Assembly (NCBI GenBank): GCA_001599715.1
Contig: BCHU01000009.1
Location: forward strand, 1,054,001-1,118,000
From: Phaeotremella fagi
Taxonomy: Eukaryota > Basidiomycota > Tremellomycetes > Tremellales > Phaeotremellaceae
Direction of reading: 5' to 3'
Length of the DNA: 64,000 nt
A program made the translations under genes and the position numbers. The first letter of the stretch is position 1, and every line of letters starts with the position of its first letter. A model generated the notes under the pieces. It was not told where the DNA came from. It worked only from the letters and a program-made list of their open reading frames with translations, and did no database searches. Below are positions 46,089-57,809 of this stretch, piece by piece.

Positions 46089-48804
46089 CTAATCCCCCCG
46101 TCCAGTCCCAACACCCCCAAACCGCCATTCCCTCCGTCTCTTCAAAGCATTCTCATAACCCAAACAAATCCATTTAACGCTCCCAACCCCCTTCAAATCC
46201 TCATCACGAACAAGGCGTTGATGCAACACAGCAACATCCTTGAACACTATACAAGGCGAAACTCCAGCTTCGAATATCGATGTCGTAGGTGTGAATTTTA
46301 TCGATAAACCCGTTTTCGAGGTTGGTTCGTATCCCTTGAGAATATCTTCTGAGGGGTAGAGTTTCGAAAACTCTTTCAAGGTTTTTAAAGATTCATCGAG
46401 ATTATTCGAGAGAGCTTCTAATTTGATTTTGGAAATCCAGATCTTCTCGATTTGACGATTATCAATCCCTAATTCGTATTTTCTTTTTACACGATTTTCT
46501 TCAGACATTTTATCCGACGATAAAAGTTTTCGAGTTTTTTGGAAGAAAGACGAATAATCTTGCCAAATGGTTTGACCGAATTCATGTGTCTTTTCACGTT
46601 CTTCCAGTCCATTCTCAGAATTCAATTTCCCTCTGTTCCCAGTAGAACATTTTTCTAATACCAACAAAAATGACCATCCGTTAGGTTTGATACCGAGATG
46701 ATCTACCGTCGACCAAGTTTCGTCCCATGTTTCCTTCATTTTCGTGATCGAAGAAGAATGGTTGAGATGGACTGATAGATATGAATTAACTAGTCTCGTT
46801 GTTATTTTGACCGTTTTGAAAGGAGTTTGGTATATTGGTCCGGTGGAATTTATGTCTTGCAGGATTTTTTGGAATAACGCGTTGGATTCTCTTATAGCGT
46901 CTGATGAAGTTTTCGGTGATGTTGATCGAGATGATGATTCTGCACTCATCTCCAAACCTTTGGTCGAATCCCCAGAACCCAGTTCTCCAAACATGTCAAC
47001 ATCAAACACCTCGTCCTCATCCATGGTCTCATCCGTGATAGACTTGGCAACACTTTTAACCTTCACTTCACCCCTCTTGATGATCGGTTTCCAAGCCGCG
47101 TAACTCATGAAAACCCCAGCCATCAATTCTTCATTGATCCCGTTGAATCCCCCATCAGGAGTGTAAGGTAAAGATCGAAGTAGTTTGACGACCTCCGTTA
47201 AAATCCATCTGGTCCTGTTGAGATCACCAGCACGTTTGCAACCTTCCAATAAAGCGATGAAAGTATCGATCGTAGGGACATAACGATCATTTTTCCTGAT
47301 CGAATGAATAGATCCCAATTGATTACCAGACTCGTAATCATCTTCAAACGGTATATAAGAGTTCTCGTAATGTTTCCCAAGCATCTCCCGTAACAAATCG
47401 AAAGCCTCTAAATAATCTTTTTTAGTCGATCCAAGGGCTTTCATGATAGCTTCATATTCTTCTCGTTGCGGTGAAATAGATATATCGAGTTGCATTTCTA
47501 TCCACCAATCTCTCGCTCTTTCCGGTTGAGGATCCGACGAAGTCGCACATGATTTGATCATTGTTCTCCAAATCTCTTTGGTTGGATTGGGATGAGCTGA
47601 GAATCTCATGTGGGTGAAAAGGTCGTACCCTAAGGCTCGGGTTATTGAATTTGGACTTGAGGTTTGGTTGGGTAGGAGAAGATGGTCTAGTACTACTTTG
47701 TATGTCTGTTGGGGTAGTGGTGTACCTATCGATTCGAATCGTTTGAGATAAGATATAGCGTCTTTCGTTCGAGATGGTGACGAATGGAGGAACGATGTTA
47801 GGATTAGATTGTGAAATTTTGGAGAGATTGGTGCGCCGGCTGTGGAGGTTAGTAATGTTCCAGCGTTTTATTCACCTTTTTCGAGTTGAGCGATTCTCTG
47901 AACAACTCGATCGGTCCTACCCTCTCTAGCATCCACTCGCATAATCGTCAAAAGATGTTCTTCGGTGAACTCAACACCATGCGACTGGACTCATCAATAT
48001 GTAGTCAAATGCGAACTAGGAAATCATACCTGCATAACCTCCAAAACATTCTCCGCACCCTGCGTGTCCCTCCTACTAACCTAAATAGGGTAAGTATAAT
48101 GGAGCAAAAGACACGAGTAACTCACGAAATCGTCAAACAAAGCCTCCCATTCTGATTGACTAGCAAATCCAAGTGGAACAGTAACAGAAGTTGACGTCGA
48201 CGACGAGGGATTCCCAGTACTCCCACCTAAATCTGATAAAACCGATAACAACTTATATCTCCTAGGTCTCCCACCATCCTGAACAGAAGGTAAACGACCT
48301 TCCAAACGATCCAACAAAGCTTTCCTATCTTCAAAACCCATCAACCCCCTCTCATCCGATGAAATCAATAAACCATCATCAAATCGATCATCAGCTAACG
48401 ACTCGTATCCAGAAATAACCAAGTCCCGATAAAACTCTTTCAGTTCTGCTTCTTGGAGTGGGGCTGATGAATTGACTAGTTGGGAGGTGAGTTGGGTTCT
48501 CAGATTTCGTTGAATTTCAGTATCGGATGGAAGGAGTTCGGGGTTTTTGTAAGGGTCGAAGGGGAGATCGGTTGGATTTTTTCTTTGGTATTGGGCAGGG
48601 GCAGGGGCCGGGGGAGGGGGTTGGGGTTTGTATAATGGGAAATTTGTTGGTATGGATTCCTGTGGTATGGAACTGGTTTGGTTAGGTCACTTTTGTTTGA
48701 TCTACGGTTGTTGGTGGGACTCACTATCGCCTGGCGCTTTTTGGATTTAGGCTCTTAGTTAATTTTATCCAATTTGTCGTATTCAGAGTTCTGTTTGATA
48801 ACAT
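46089..48804 (-). CDS. Mitochondrial pentatricopeptide-repeat-like protein
   Basis: About 840 aa in five exons. The N-terminus MLSNRTLNTTNWIKLTKSLN followed by PKSARRYSIPQ is a strong mitochondrial presequence with an R-x-Y/S processing site; its codon is split by a clean intron. Downstream are helical pair repeats of PPR style: GAPISPKFHNLILTSFLHSS, TPLPQQTYKVVLDHLLLPNQ, PTKEIWRTMIKSCATSSDPQ, SPQREEYEAIMKALGSTKKD and VPTIDTFIALLEGCKRAGDL. Such proteins bind mitochondrial RNA for processing or translation. Repeats are degenerate, as usual in fungi, so the count is uncertain. The last exon ends at 46089. Four introns of 35-51 nt were placed by frame. I cannot name an orthologue. Confidence 0.78.
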
Positions 48805-49178
48805 GTTGGGTGGTAGTGTGACTGGAATGGATCTTTGGACATTCAATATTGACTGGATGAAACTGAAATTCTGAAATAAATCGAAGGATACCACGTGGAA
48901 CAATAACAAAGACTAGTGCCACATTCAAAAACCCCTTATATAACGCCGACCACCGCATAACGTCAGTTCAGGGTACGCGTTTTAAAAACATTATGTTAAC
49001 AGTAGGTAGATAAAGATAAAGATAGACCATAGACATTCACTTATCTAGTTGTTAATTATTAGTTATTAGTTCTCTGTTTACTTTATATCATATCATACAC
49101 ACAGCAGCATTCTCAACCAAGACACCTAATCACACTTCCCATCTACATATCCCACTCGCACTCAAATAACACCCATCC
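48805..49178. promoter_or_regulatory. Divergent promoter, PPR-like gene / DGK1, with CCACGTGG (48891-48898)
   Basis: 374-bp divergent gap with a perfect CCACGTGG palindrome about 90 bp upstream of the PPR-like start. An AT-rich TTAATTATTAGTTATTAG run lies near the middle. No coding frame. Confidence 0.4.
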
Positions 49179-50717
49179 ATGGCTCAATCCCTAGCCATAC
49201 CTCAATCCCCTTTACGCGCCTCATCCTCAACCACAACCTCAACCTCGACTTCAACTCCAACCAGAAATTCAATCTCACCTTCACGTCTCTCCTCCTCACC
49301 TCGATCATCAAGTAAACCAATCCCCTCATCGACACGTCGATCATCAAAGGAAAACGTTCCAGTACCAGTTCCAGTCGAAATGAATGGTCAGCATTCGTCA
49401 TCCTCGTCATCATCAAAGTTAAATTCTAAACCACCTTTATCGAGTTCACCTGAACCTGTTGATATAGGAAATGGAGGTGGGAGATTATGGCGTGATGGAA
49501 GTTTAGAGATTTCAGATCTTGATGAACCCCATTCGACCACTGGTTCTGGTGCTGGTACCAGTACAAGTGGTATTCGAACACGTAAAACTTCCAGATCAAA
49601 ATCAAGCTCATCAACTTTAAACGGTTTACCAACTTTGCCTACTATCCCAGCCGATTCTGATGTTATATTAGAAGATCACGGTCATGGTCATGGTCCACCA
49701 CCAGCACCTTCTTCAGGCGTTGGTACCGCTGTCAGACCTCTAACTAGACCTCGGAGATCAAGTTCAATCAAACGTAAACCAAGTCCTGGTGTTACTCCTA
49801 CAAAAGTGGTTGATTGGGAAATCCCAAGAAAAACTTTACATTCTTCCATAGGTGGGTTAACGTCTCCTAGGTTTTGGTATTTGAAAATCTTCAATTTTGC
49901 TCGTGTGACTTGCAGTCGCACGGTTGAAGTTGAACTTTCTCTTTACGCACATTCCTCTCGCTCGGATTCGTACTAACTCTTGAATTCAGGTTTCCTCACT
50001 CTCATCTTAAATCATTTAGATCCACCGTCGTTACGTCCACTTCTTACTGTACTCATTACAGGTTTGGTTTCGGTGACTACAGTTGATTTCGTCAGATTGA
50101 AATCCCCTGCATTCGCTAATTTCTGGGAACAATGGTTTGGTTTCCTTATGAGAGAATCTGAACGTGACAAGATTAACGGGGTGGTTTGGTATTTAGTCGG
50201 TGTGGTTTTTGTTTTAGGGTTATATCCTAGGGACGTAGCTGTGGTAGCTATTCTCACGTAAGTCTACTGGCCTGACCACAACCAATAAACTAATACCTCC
50301 AAACAGATTATCATGGTCCGATACAACAGCATCGACAATAGGTAGACTATGGGGTAAATACACACCACCCCTCCCACCCCACGTCCCATTAATCAAAGCA
50401 CTCCCCTTCGCCCCAAGGAAATCATTAGCGGGATTCCTAGCAGCCACGGTAACAGGTTTCCTGATAGGTTTAACCTTTTGGTGGAACGGTTCCAAAGGTC
50501 GTTGGGACATTTTAGACGGTCAATCAACGTTCGGGTTGGTGTCTACAGCCACGTTCGTTGGTGTTGGTGGAGCGGTCGTTGAAGCTTTAGGTGGGTTATC
50601 GTTGTTTGGACTTTGACTGACAGGGTAGATCTCGGTTTAGATGATAATTTGACTTTACCTATTTTATCAGGTGCTCTCGTTTGGCTTTGGTTGGCTTTCA
50701 CGAATGTTTTGTTTTAG
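49179..50717 (+). CDS. DGK1: CTP-dependent diacylglycerol kinase
   Basis: Four exons, about 420 aa. A long Ser/Thr/Pro-rich disordered head (residues 1 to about 200) precedes the conserved start WEIPRKTLHSSIG, joined over a 136-nt intron to FLTLILNHLDPPSLRPLLTV. Further family motifs: FWEQWFGFLMRESERDKING, WYLVGVVFVLGLYPRDVAVV, LSWSDTTASTIGRLWGKYTP, APRKSLAGFLAATVTGFLIG and TATFVGVGGAVVEAL, then DLGLDDNLTLPILSGALVWL. This is the CTP-transferase-like fold of yeast Dgk1/Sec59: an ER/nuclear-membrane enzyme that phosphorylates diacylglycerol with CTP to make phosphatidate, opposing the lipin Pah1. The SWSDT and RKSL residues correspond to conserved catalytic positions. Stop at 50717. Confidence 0.9.
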
Positions 50718-51099
50718 ATGGGTTGGGTAGTTGGTTTTGAATTAGCGTTTTGTTTTGATTTTGATCTTGATTCTTGTTTATAATTCTGGTTAGACTTATA
50801 CCCAATTAGACTTTGTATCATATCAAGAGATGAGATGGGATAAATATGCAAATAATAATGAAAAATAAATAATCACTCCGTACTTTTTAAAGTCACGTGT
50901 TTGAAGAAAGTTGAATTTCAACTTCAACTTTTGCTTCGAGTGTCAAAGCATCACCAAATAAATCAATACAAGGTAGTAATAACTTCAAGAGGCTGAGCAA
51001 GAGGTAGAAGATTTCAAGACAGTACATCTACGATACATCAGCTCCCAAGACAGACTTGAAGACGAAAGAATTCAAAACTCCAAATCAATCACCAACACG
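50718..51099. promoter_or_regulatory. SURF6/RRP14 upstream region with CACGTG (50894-50899)
   Basis: 382 bp before the ribosome-biogenesis gene. It contains TCACGTGT at 50893-50900, an E-box core, about 200 bp from the start codon. Otherwise AT-rich and non-coding. Confidence 0.4.
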
Positions 51100-52731
51100 A
51101 TGGTAGATTCACAAAACCCAACAACGCACGATCCGAACCTCATCAAATCTTTAGAAAAACATAACGAAACTTTCAACACTCTTTTGGGGTTGATACCATC
51201 TAAATTCTATATCGCACAGGATCCAGTTGATGTACGTGAAGTTGACGTGGGCGATGGCTGTTGGCTGACAATGCACCAGATCGATAACAAATGGATGAAG
51301 AATAAGAAAAGAAAAACTGGGGATGAATTGAAGGAACATAAACGGAAAGCTAAACAGGAGAAGGTGTGTAGTGGTTGAAACTTCTATTCAAATCTTTCTT
51401 ACGAATATCGGGAACCGCAAAACTGATTCAATACCCAGCTCGATCCCTCAAACAACAAAACGACAACAGAGATCCTAGCCGAATCCGAACATAAAAAAAC
51501 CACTACCCCAGCAGAACCCGAGCCCAAACCAACAACCGTCGCCCTCCCCTCCCAGAAATACCTCTACCAAACGAAAAACCTAATCAACCCACTCCCACCA
51601 ACTACTTCAATCTCCAACCTCCGTGAGAAACTGCATGAGAAACTTGATTCGTTTAGACGTGGACGAGGGGAGGATTCTAGGGATGCTTTGGAACAGGCTC
51701 AGAGGGAACGACGGGGGGAGGTTAGGGATAAGAGACGGAGGGAGAGGAAGGAGGAGCGGAGGAAGGGGAAGGGGGTTGGGGAAGTTAGGGCTAAAGGCGC
51801 TAAGGTGGGTTTTTGATTTATTGTTTATTGGGGTTTGGTTTGGTATTGGGTTTAGGCGGTCTGGGTGATGGTTGCTTTTGGGCCTTTGGCGGTAGTGGGA
51901 AGTAGAAGTTCTTGCATTCCTTGCCGACGGTCGATCTGGTAGAAGTCTACCATTCTGTATTCCTCTCTTTCCTACCTCTTCTCACTTCAGTTCCTCCACG
52001 CCAACACACACTAACCCAACCTAGACCCAACTCCTCGTCCCAGCCCTCCCCAAACCAACACCCTCAAACTCAACAGAGAACATCTCCTACACCAACCTCT
52101 CTCTCCCTTCATCATCCTCAACTCCAAAGACCAAACAAGTTCTGAAAAACTTATCCAACCCGTCCCAAGCTCTCGAACATCTCACTAAACATCAGGCGAA
52201 ATTGGCTAATCTACCTGAAGAGAAACGTCGGGAGATTGAGGCTAATGAGAGATGGGCTAAGGCTGAGGAAAGAGCTGCTGGTGGGAAGGTTCATGATGAG
52301 GAGAAAACTTTACGGAAGGCTGTTAAGAGAAATGAAAAAGTTAAATCTAAATCTGGCAAGGAGTGGTATGTTTACTTTTTGATCCTACTCAAATAATCAA
52401 TTACTAACACTTGACTGTTAGGGCCGACCGGAAACTTGAAATTGAAAAATCAACTTCGGCAGCTATCAAGAAACGTAATGATAACATTGCATCTCGTGCT
52501 GAAGCACGTCGTAACAAGAGATTGGGGATCAAGACCAAGGGGGTTAAGAAACCCAATAAAGGTAGACCTGGGTTTGAAGGGAAGAGTAAAGGGAAGGGAG
52601 GGAGTGGGAGTGGGAGTGGGAGTGGGAGTGGGAGTGGGAGTGGGAGTGGGAAGGGAGGTAAGAGTGGTAGTGGTGGTGGGGATAAGAGTCGAGGTAGAGA
52701 TGAAAGAGGAGGTGGTGGTAAGAGTAAGTAG
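51100..52731 (+). CDS. RRP14: Nucleolar rRNA-processing protein SURF6 / Rrp14
   Basis: Four exons, about 420 aa. The N-terminal RRP14 motif is SLEKHNETFNTLLGLIPSKF. The middle is strongly charged and Lys/Arg/Glu-rich (ERRGEVRDKRRRERKEERRK). The SURF6 core includes EKRREIEANERWAKAEERAA, KTLRKAVKRNEKVKSKSGKE, and after a short intron WADRKLEIEKSTSAAIKKRN followed by DNIASRAEARRNKRLGIKTK and KGRPGFEGK. The protein acts in 60S and 40S pre-rRNA processing in the nucleolus. Its C-terminus is extended by a glycine-serine tract encoded by a hexanucleotide repeat. The intron between AKGAK and TQLLVPALPKPT is unusually long for this window (about 220 nt). Confidence 0.92.
52600..52650 (+). repeat. (GGGAGT)n coding microsatellite
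   Basis: Eight perfect copies of GGGAGT plus a partial ninth inside the last exon of the SURF6/RRP14 gene. The hexamer length keeps the frame and encodes alternating Gly-Ser, followed by a Gly/Ser/Lys tail. Copy number changes would alter tail length without frameshift. Confidence 0.9.
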
Positions 52732-52814
52732 ATGTAGAGGTTATGTATTGCTGCTACTTCATTCTCGGCCGTAACGCCGTAATAACCCTGAGCTCACCCT
52801 GAATTGTTACAATA

Positions 52815-52912
52815 CGGTTAACGCTGTAACCGGTAAGTTAGCCTAAATAAACGTATCGAAAATAAACCCGATGGAATTGTGACCAATGAAAAGACGGTAA
52901 ATTGGTTTACCG
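52815..52912. promoter_or_regulatory. Two matching CGG-N12-CCG palindromes upstream of acetyl-CoA synthetase
   Basis: CGGTTA-N6-TAACCG lies at 52815-52832 and CGGTAA-N6-TTACCG at 52895-52912. Both are 18 bp with the same CGG-N12-CCG spacing, exactly 80 bp apart, 233-330 bp before the start codon at 53145. A TATATAA sequence lies downstream at about 52934. The layout fits tandem binding sites for a dimeric Zn2Cys6 activator; acetate genes in other fungi are controlled by such factors (FacB/Cat8). Confidence 0.6.
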
Positions 52913-53144
52913 GCGGTGTAGGCGGTATAGGCGTATATAAGTATAAGTGGGGGAAGGAGGTCTCGTGGTAAAAGTGTTGTTGGCAAACTTATCACTTGAT
53001 TCAATTTCAATTACATCCTTTGATCTCACTCAACTACCATCAGATCCAAGATCTAACACAACGCAACACAGCCTCAATCAAAAGTAATCATCTAACAACC
53101 ATCCATCTTCCCTCTCTCCCTTTCACTCCCAACTCCCAACCACA

Positions 53145-55742
53145 ATGACAGAAGAACATCACTCTCTCTACCCACCCCCAGCCAGACTTCAAGGTAAAGA
53201 CGGCAGACCCAAACCCCACATCGGACCAGATTTCGCAGCCTACCAAAAAGAGTGGTCAAAAACCGTTGGTGAAGGTAGTGATGAATGGTGGGCCAAGACA
53301 GCTAGAGAATCTTTGAGTTGGATCAACGATTTCAAAACCGTCAGAGGTGGTGGTTTCGAGTTTGGTGATATTCAATGGTTGTACGTTACGTTCCTATTCT
53401 ACTTCAATTGTTTTACTCCCTCTGACTTATACAACCTAGCCCCGAAGGTACCCTCAACGCATCGTACAATTGTCTCGATAGACATTTCTATCAAAATCCA
53501 GAAAAAACTGCTATCATTTACGAAGCTGATGAACCCTCTGAATCAAGGGAGATCAGTTATGCTGAATTGATGAGGGAAACTTGTAGAGTCGCTAACGTGC
53601 TCAAAGAATGGGGTGTCAAGAAGGGTGACGCCGTCAGTGTTTAGTAGGTCCACCCTCTCACTGATCGATTGTGTTATTGATCCTTCTTTCCTACTTAGTT
53701 TACCAATGACTTGGCAAGCTGTTGCCGCTTTTTTGGCTTGTGCTAGGATCGGTGCTGTTCATTCGGCTGTTTTTGCTGGTTTCAGTGCTGAGAGTTTGAG
53801 AGATAGGGTTAACGATTGTGAATGTAGAGTCGTCATTACAACCGAGTAAGTTGGTCATGTGGACAATGGACTTGTAGGACTGACAACCTAATAGTGAAGG
53901 TAGAAGAGGTGGCAAAAGTATCGCTACCAAGGCTAGTAAGTGGAGTTCATGTCAAGGTTGAATGATTGACTCATACACCCGGACAGTTGTTGATGCCGCA
54001 CTCCAATCCTGTCCTAAAGTCGAACACGTCCTCGTTCTTAGACGAACTGGAAACAAAGTCCCTTTCACTGAAGGTCGTGATCAATGGTGGGACGAGGAAT
54101 GTAACAAAGTTCCTGCTTACTGTCCTTGTGAACCTATGGCTTCTGAGGATCCACTCTTCATCCTCTACGTGAGTGGTCACCATCGATTCAATGTACGGTT
54201 ACTAACTATAATAGACCTCCGGATCAACTGGTAAACCCAAAGGTGTCGTTCACTGTACCGCAGGATATCTTCTTGGAGCGTATCTAACCGTTAAATACGT
54301 TTTCGACGTTCATCCAGAAGACAAATTCGCTTGTATGGCTGATGTAGGATGGATCACTGGTCACACCTACATCGTTTACGGTCCACTTCTTAACGGTGTC
54401 ACCACGACCGTTTTCGAATCTACACCAGTTTACCCCAACGCATCCAGATACTGGGATTTCGTTGATAAATGGAAGGCGACTCATTTATACACTGCCCCAA
54501 CTGCTATCAGACTTTTACGTCGTATGGGTGAAGAACATGTTGCTAACCACGACTTGTCATCACTTCGTGTCTTGGGTTCAGTCGGTGAACCTATCAACCC
54601 AGAAGCTTGGCATTGGTATAACGATTTCGCAGGTAAAAATCAATGTGCCATCGTTGATACCTATTGGATGACCGAAACTGGTTCAATCTCAGTTACACCG
54701 TTACCAGGTGCCATCAGTACTAAACCCGGTGCGGCCACTTTCCCGTTCTTCGGAATGGACGTTGAGATCATTGATCCGACCTCGGGTAAAGTTTTGGAAG
54801 GTAACGACGTCGAAGGTGTTCTCGTCGCTAAGAAACCTTGGCCCTCTATCGCTAGAACGGTTTTCAGGGATCATAAGAGATATTTGGAAACTTATATGAA
54901 ACCTTATCCTGGTTATTTCTTCTTTGGTGATGGCGCTGCTAGAGATAAGGATGGTTATATTTGGATCAAGGGAAGAGTTGATGGTAAGTTGGAGTTTCCT
55001 TTTTTATAGGTCTAGTAGATGTGCTGACTTTGGATTTTAGATGTTATCAAGTAAGTCGTTTTCACCATCGTAGGCTTTACATATCCCGTCCATCTTTCGT
55101 CCTTTGAATCGTCATCTCCAAATCCAAGACCTTAATGTCCCCTTCAATTCACTTTTACTAACACCCCACCAGCGTCTCCGGCCATCGTCTCTCAACAGCA
55201 GAAGTCGAATCAGCTCTCATCCTCCATAAAGGTGTAGCAGAAACCGCAGTCGTCGGTTCACACGACGACATCACCGGTCAAGCGGTTTACGCCTTTGTCA
55301 CCATGAAACCCGAATTCGATTTGGAGAGTACCAAAGAAGTTGATTTGAATAAAGAGTTGGCTATTCAAGTTAGAAAAGTTATTGGTCCTTTCGCTGCTCC
55401 AAAGAAGATTGTGCGTATAATCTTTTCCGATGTTTTCCTGGGATTGGCTTGCTGATGAATTCTATTAGTACCTCGTTAATGATCTTCCCAAGACCAGATC
55501 TGGAAAGATTGTACGTCCACTTGATTCACTCGTTGAATTACATCACACTGACCTGACATTGCGTTTTCTAGATGCGTCGTATTCTCCGTAAAATCGTCGC
55601 TGGTGAAGGTGATCAATTAGGTGATTTATCTTCAATCGCTGATCCAGAGGTTGTCGATCAAAGTGAGTATTTGCGCTGTGCTTACGAGGGATAGATTGCT
55701 GATATGGTTGTTGTAGTTAAAGCTAAGGTCGCTGCTAAATGA
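53145..55742 (+). CDS. ACS1: Acetyl-CoA synthetase (AMP-forming)
   Basis: About 670 aa over roughly ten exons, one of only 10 nt (55041-55050, which completes DVIN). It converts acetate, ATP and CoA to acetyl-CoA, AMP and PPi in cytosol and nucleus. Motifs: [20 protein letters not shown], the P-loop-like [52 protein letters not shown] (usually YWQTETG), [59 protein letters not shown] and [16 protein letters not shown], which holds the Lys acetylated by protein acetyltransferases. Stop at 55742. It precedes the dicarboxylate carrier gene, also needed on two-carbon sources. The start [15 protein letters not shown] has the usual length. Confidence 0.96.
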
Positions 55743-56410
55743 TTGATGGTGTTTCGTTTGATGCAAAAATTGAATTTATATGATTGATTCGGTGGATGGA
55801 TGGACTTGGTATTAGGTATTGATGGACTTGTCGATAGGGAATTGAAATGTAATTTGTATATAACAACGAGGAGGTTGAGTTATGCAGTTTAAGTCGATTT
55901 ATCAGACATGTGATAAGGGAATGATCTGTTAAATCTCCTAGAGCCCTGTAACCCTATATCCATATGCATGATCACCGGTAATTGTGTGGTCAAGTACGCA
56001 ATCTGATCCAAAAGTCAAATGACCATCAATGTGAATTAACCAGCTTATTCAGAGTCAGAGTCAGAGTCCGAGTCTCAAGTACTTGTACACTCTTAACTTT
56101 GATTTAGTACATACCAAATCTAGAACGTGAGTGTCTTTACTTTTTGTTTTGTTTTGTTTTGTTATTGCGGATGCAGCTACGAGACAGTACAGCAAAGTAT
56201 ATTTAACGGTGTCCCGTTATACACGGCCCGGATTAGATATGGTGAAAATTGGTATTGGTTTTTGTGGGGTAAACTCAGATCTCATGTGAATTCCTACCGA
56301 AGTAGATAAGTAGACATGGCTATTGACGAGGATTCATTCACATTTCAAATTGAATAGACTATTGACATCAATCAAAACGTAGACGTTATTTCCTTCAACA
56401 TTGACCCACG
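55743..56410. promoter_or_regulatory. Dicarboxylate carrier upstream region with a CGG-N4-CCG palindrome (56207-56216)
   Basis: 668 bp with no supported gene. AACGG-N4-CCGTT forms a perfect inverted repeat 195 bp before the carrier start. A short CAGAGT repeat lies at about 56050 and TTTTG repeats at about 56142-56162. The 60-codon frame at 56127-56309 has no domain and begins at a non-ATG codon. Confidence 0.4.
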
Positions 56411-57809
56411 ATGTCAACGACGAATCCACAACCTCCCACCACCACCACCAAAGCCAAACCCTATCCATTCTGGTTAGGTGGTGTAGCAGCTTCTATAGCA
56501 GCTTCCATCACCCATCCACTTGATTTGACTAAGGTTAGATTACAGACTTCGGGGGATAAAGGGATGTTGAACAGTATACGCAAGACTGTTGCTTATGGTG
56601 GTAAGTCGGTTTAATCCAGTCTTCGAGGGTTTGGTGTTTATGATTCTGATTTGACATGTTCGTACTTTAGGTGTTCGGGGTCTTTTTGACGGTCTTACGG
56701 GTACATTGCTTAGACAGATGACTTATTCGATGATGAGATTCGCAGCTTATGATTGGGCTAAAGGGGTTGTTCATACCGGTAAGTCTGGGTTTGCAAATCA
56801 CGAGATGTCGAGTCGTTTTACCACACACGTTCAAGTTGTCATTCAGGAGAATACGCCATCACATCCCTTCTTATGACAAAATGATGGTAGAATACAACAC
56901 TACTAACCCCACCTTAGATCCTACTCCTATACCAGCTTATAAAATGGCTTTGGCGGGTTCAATCGCTGGTGGTATAGCTGGTGTCATTGGGAATCCAGCT
57001 GAATTGATAATGGTCAGAATGCAAGGTGACAAAGCTAAACCTGTTGAACGTAGGTCATATTGCAAACTTCCAACAAAAGCTTGGACTGACACCAAAACAG
57101 AACGATACAACTATCGTAACTCTGTTCAAGGTTTATTCAAGATGGTCCGCGATGAGGGACCTTCGTCTTTGACTCGTGGTATTGGTCCCAACGCTTTTAG
57201 AGCTGTTTTGATGAATATGTCACAATTAGGAAGGTAGGTTGATTGGGAACGGAACTTGACCCGCGGAGTGATCTTTGTTGACTTTTCCGTTTAGTTACGA
57301 TTGGTTCAAAGAAGAGTTGATACGTCAAAAAGTCTTAGAAGATGGTCCAGTATTGCATTTCGTTGCATCTGTCGGAGCTGTATGTCAGAGATCATTATCT
57401 GTTAATATCGTGATTGTTGATTTCGTGACAATTAGGGAACCGTCGCTACTACAGTCTGTTCACCTGCTGACGTACTCAAATCAAGAATCATGAGTGCCCA
57501 TGGTCCAGGTTCAACTAGTACTTTAGCCGTCATCAGGACATCGTAAGTATTGATTTCCTCCTTTGTACATCCAGGGTTACTTGACTGAACCACTGCTAGT
57601 CTCGCCAACGAAGGTCCAGGATTTATGTTTAAAGGTTGGGTACCGGCTTGGACTAGGTTACAACCAACTACGATTTTAATGTGAGTCGGAACCGAATTCT
57701 GACTCGTATTGGGTTACTGATATTGATTTCATTCACTAGTTTCCTGACTTTGGAACAATTGAAAAAAGGTGTTGACAAATATAGAGAAACTGGTGGGACT
57801 TTGTTATAA
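56411..57809 (+). CDS. DIC1: Mitochondrial dicarboxylate carrier
   Basis: Mitochondrial carrier (SLC25) of about 300 aa in eight exons. The three carrier signatures PxD/ExxK/R are present: HPLDLTKVRLQT (repeat 1), NPAELIMVRMQGD (repeat 2) and SPADVLKSRIMSA (repeat 3). Each is followed by G-rich helices (GVRGLFDGLTGTLLRQMTYS; ALAGSIAGGIAGVIGN; SYDWFKEELIRQ). RQMTYSMMRFAAYDW is typical of DIC. The second intron is longer than most (about 113 nt, acceptor near 56892) because nearer acceptors give a stop codon. It exchanges malate or succinate for phosphate across the inner membrane, supplying the TCA cycle during growth on acetate or ethanol, which fits its position next to acetyl-CoA synthetase. 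Confidence 0.93.

Noticed and set aside
56127..56309. 60-codon ORF between acetyl-CoA synthetase and the carrier
   Set aside because: Starts at a non-ATG codon, no flanking exons or domain; more likely promoter DNA.
56860..56892. Frameshift or pseudogene in the dicarboxylate carrier
   Set aside because: The stop appears only if the first acceptor is used; the next acceptor (near 56892) restores the frame and the family length.
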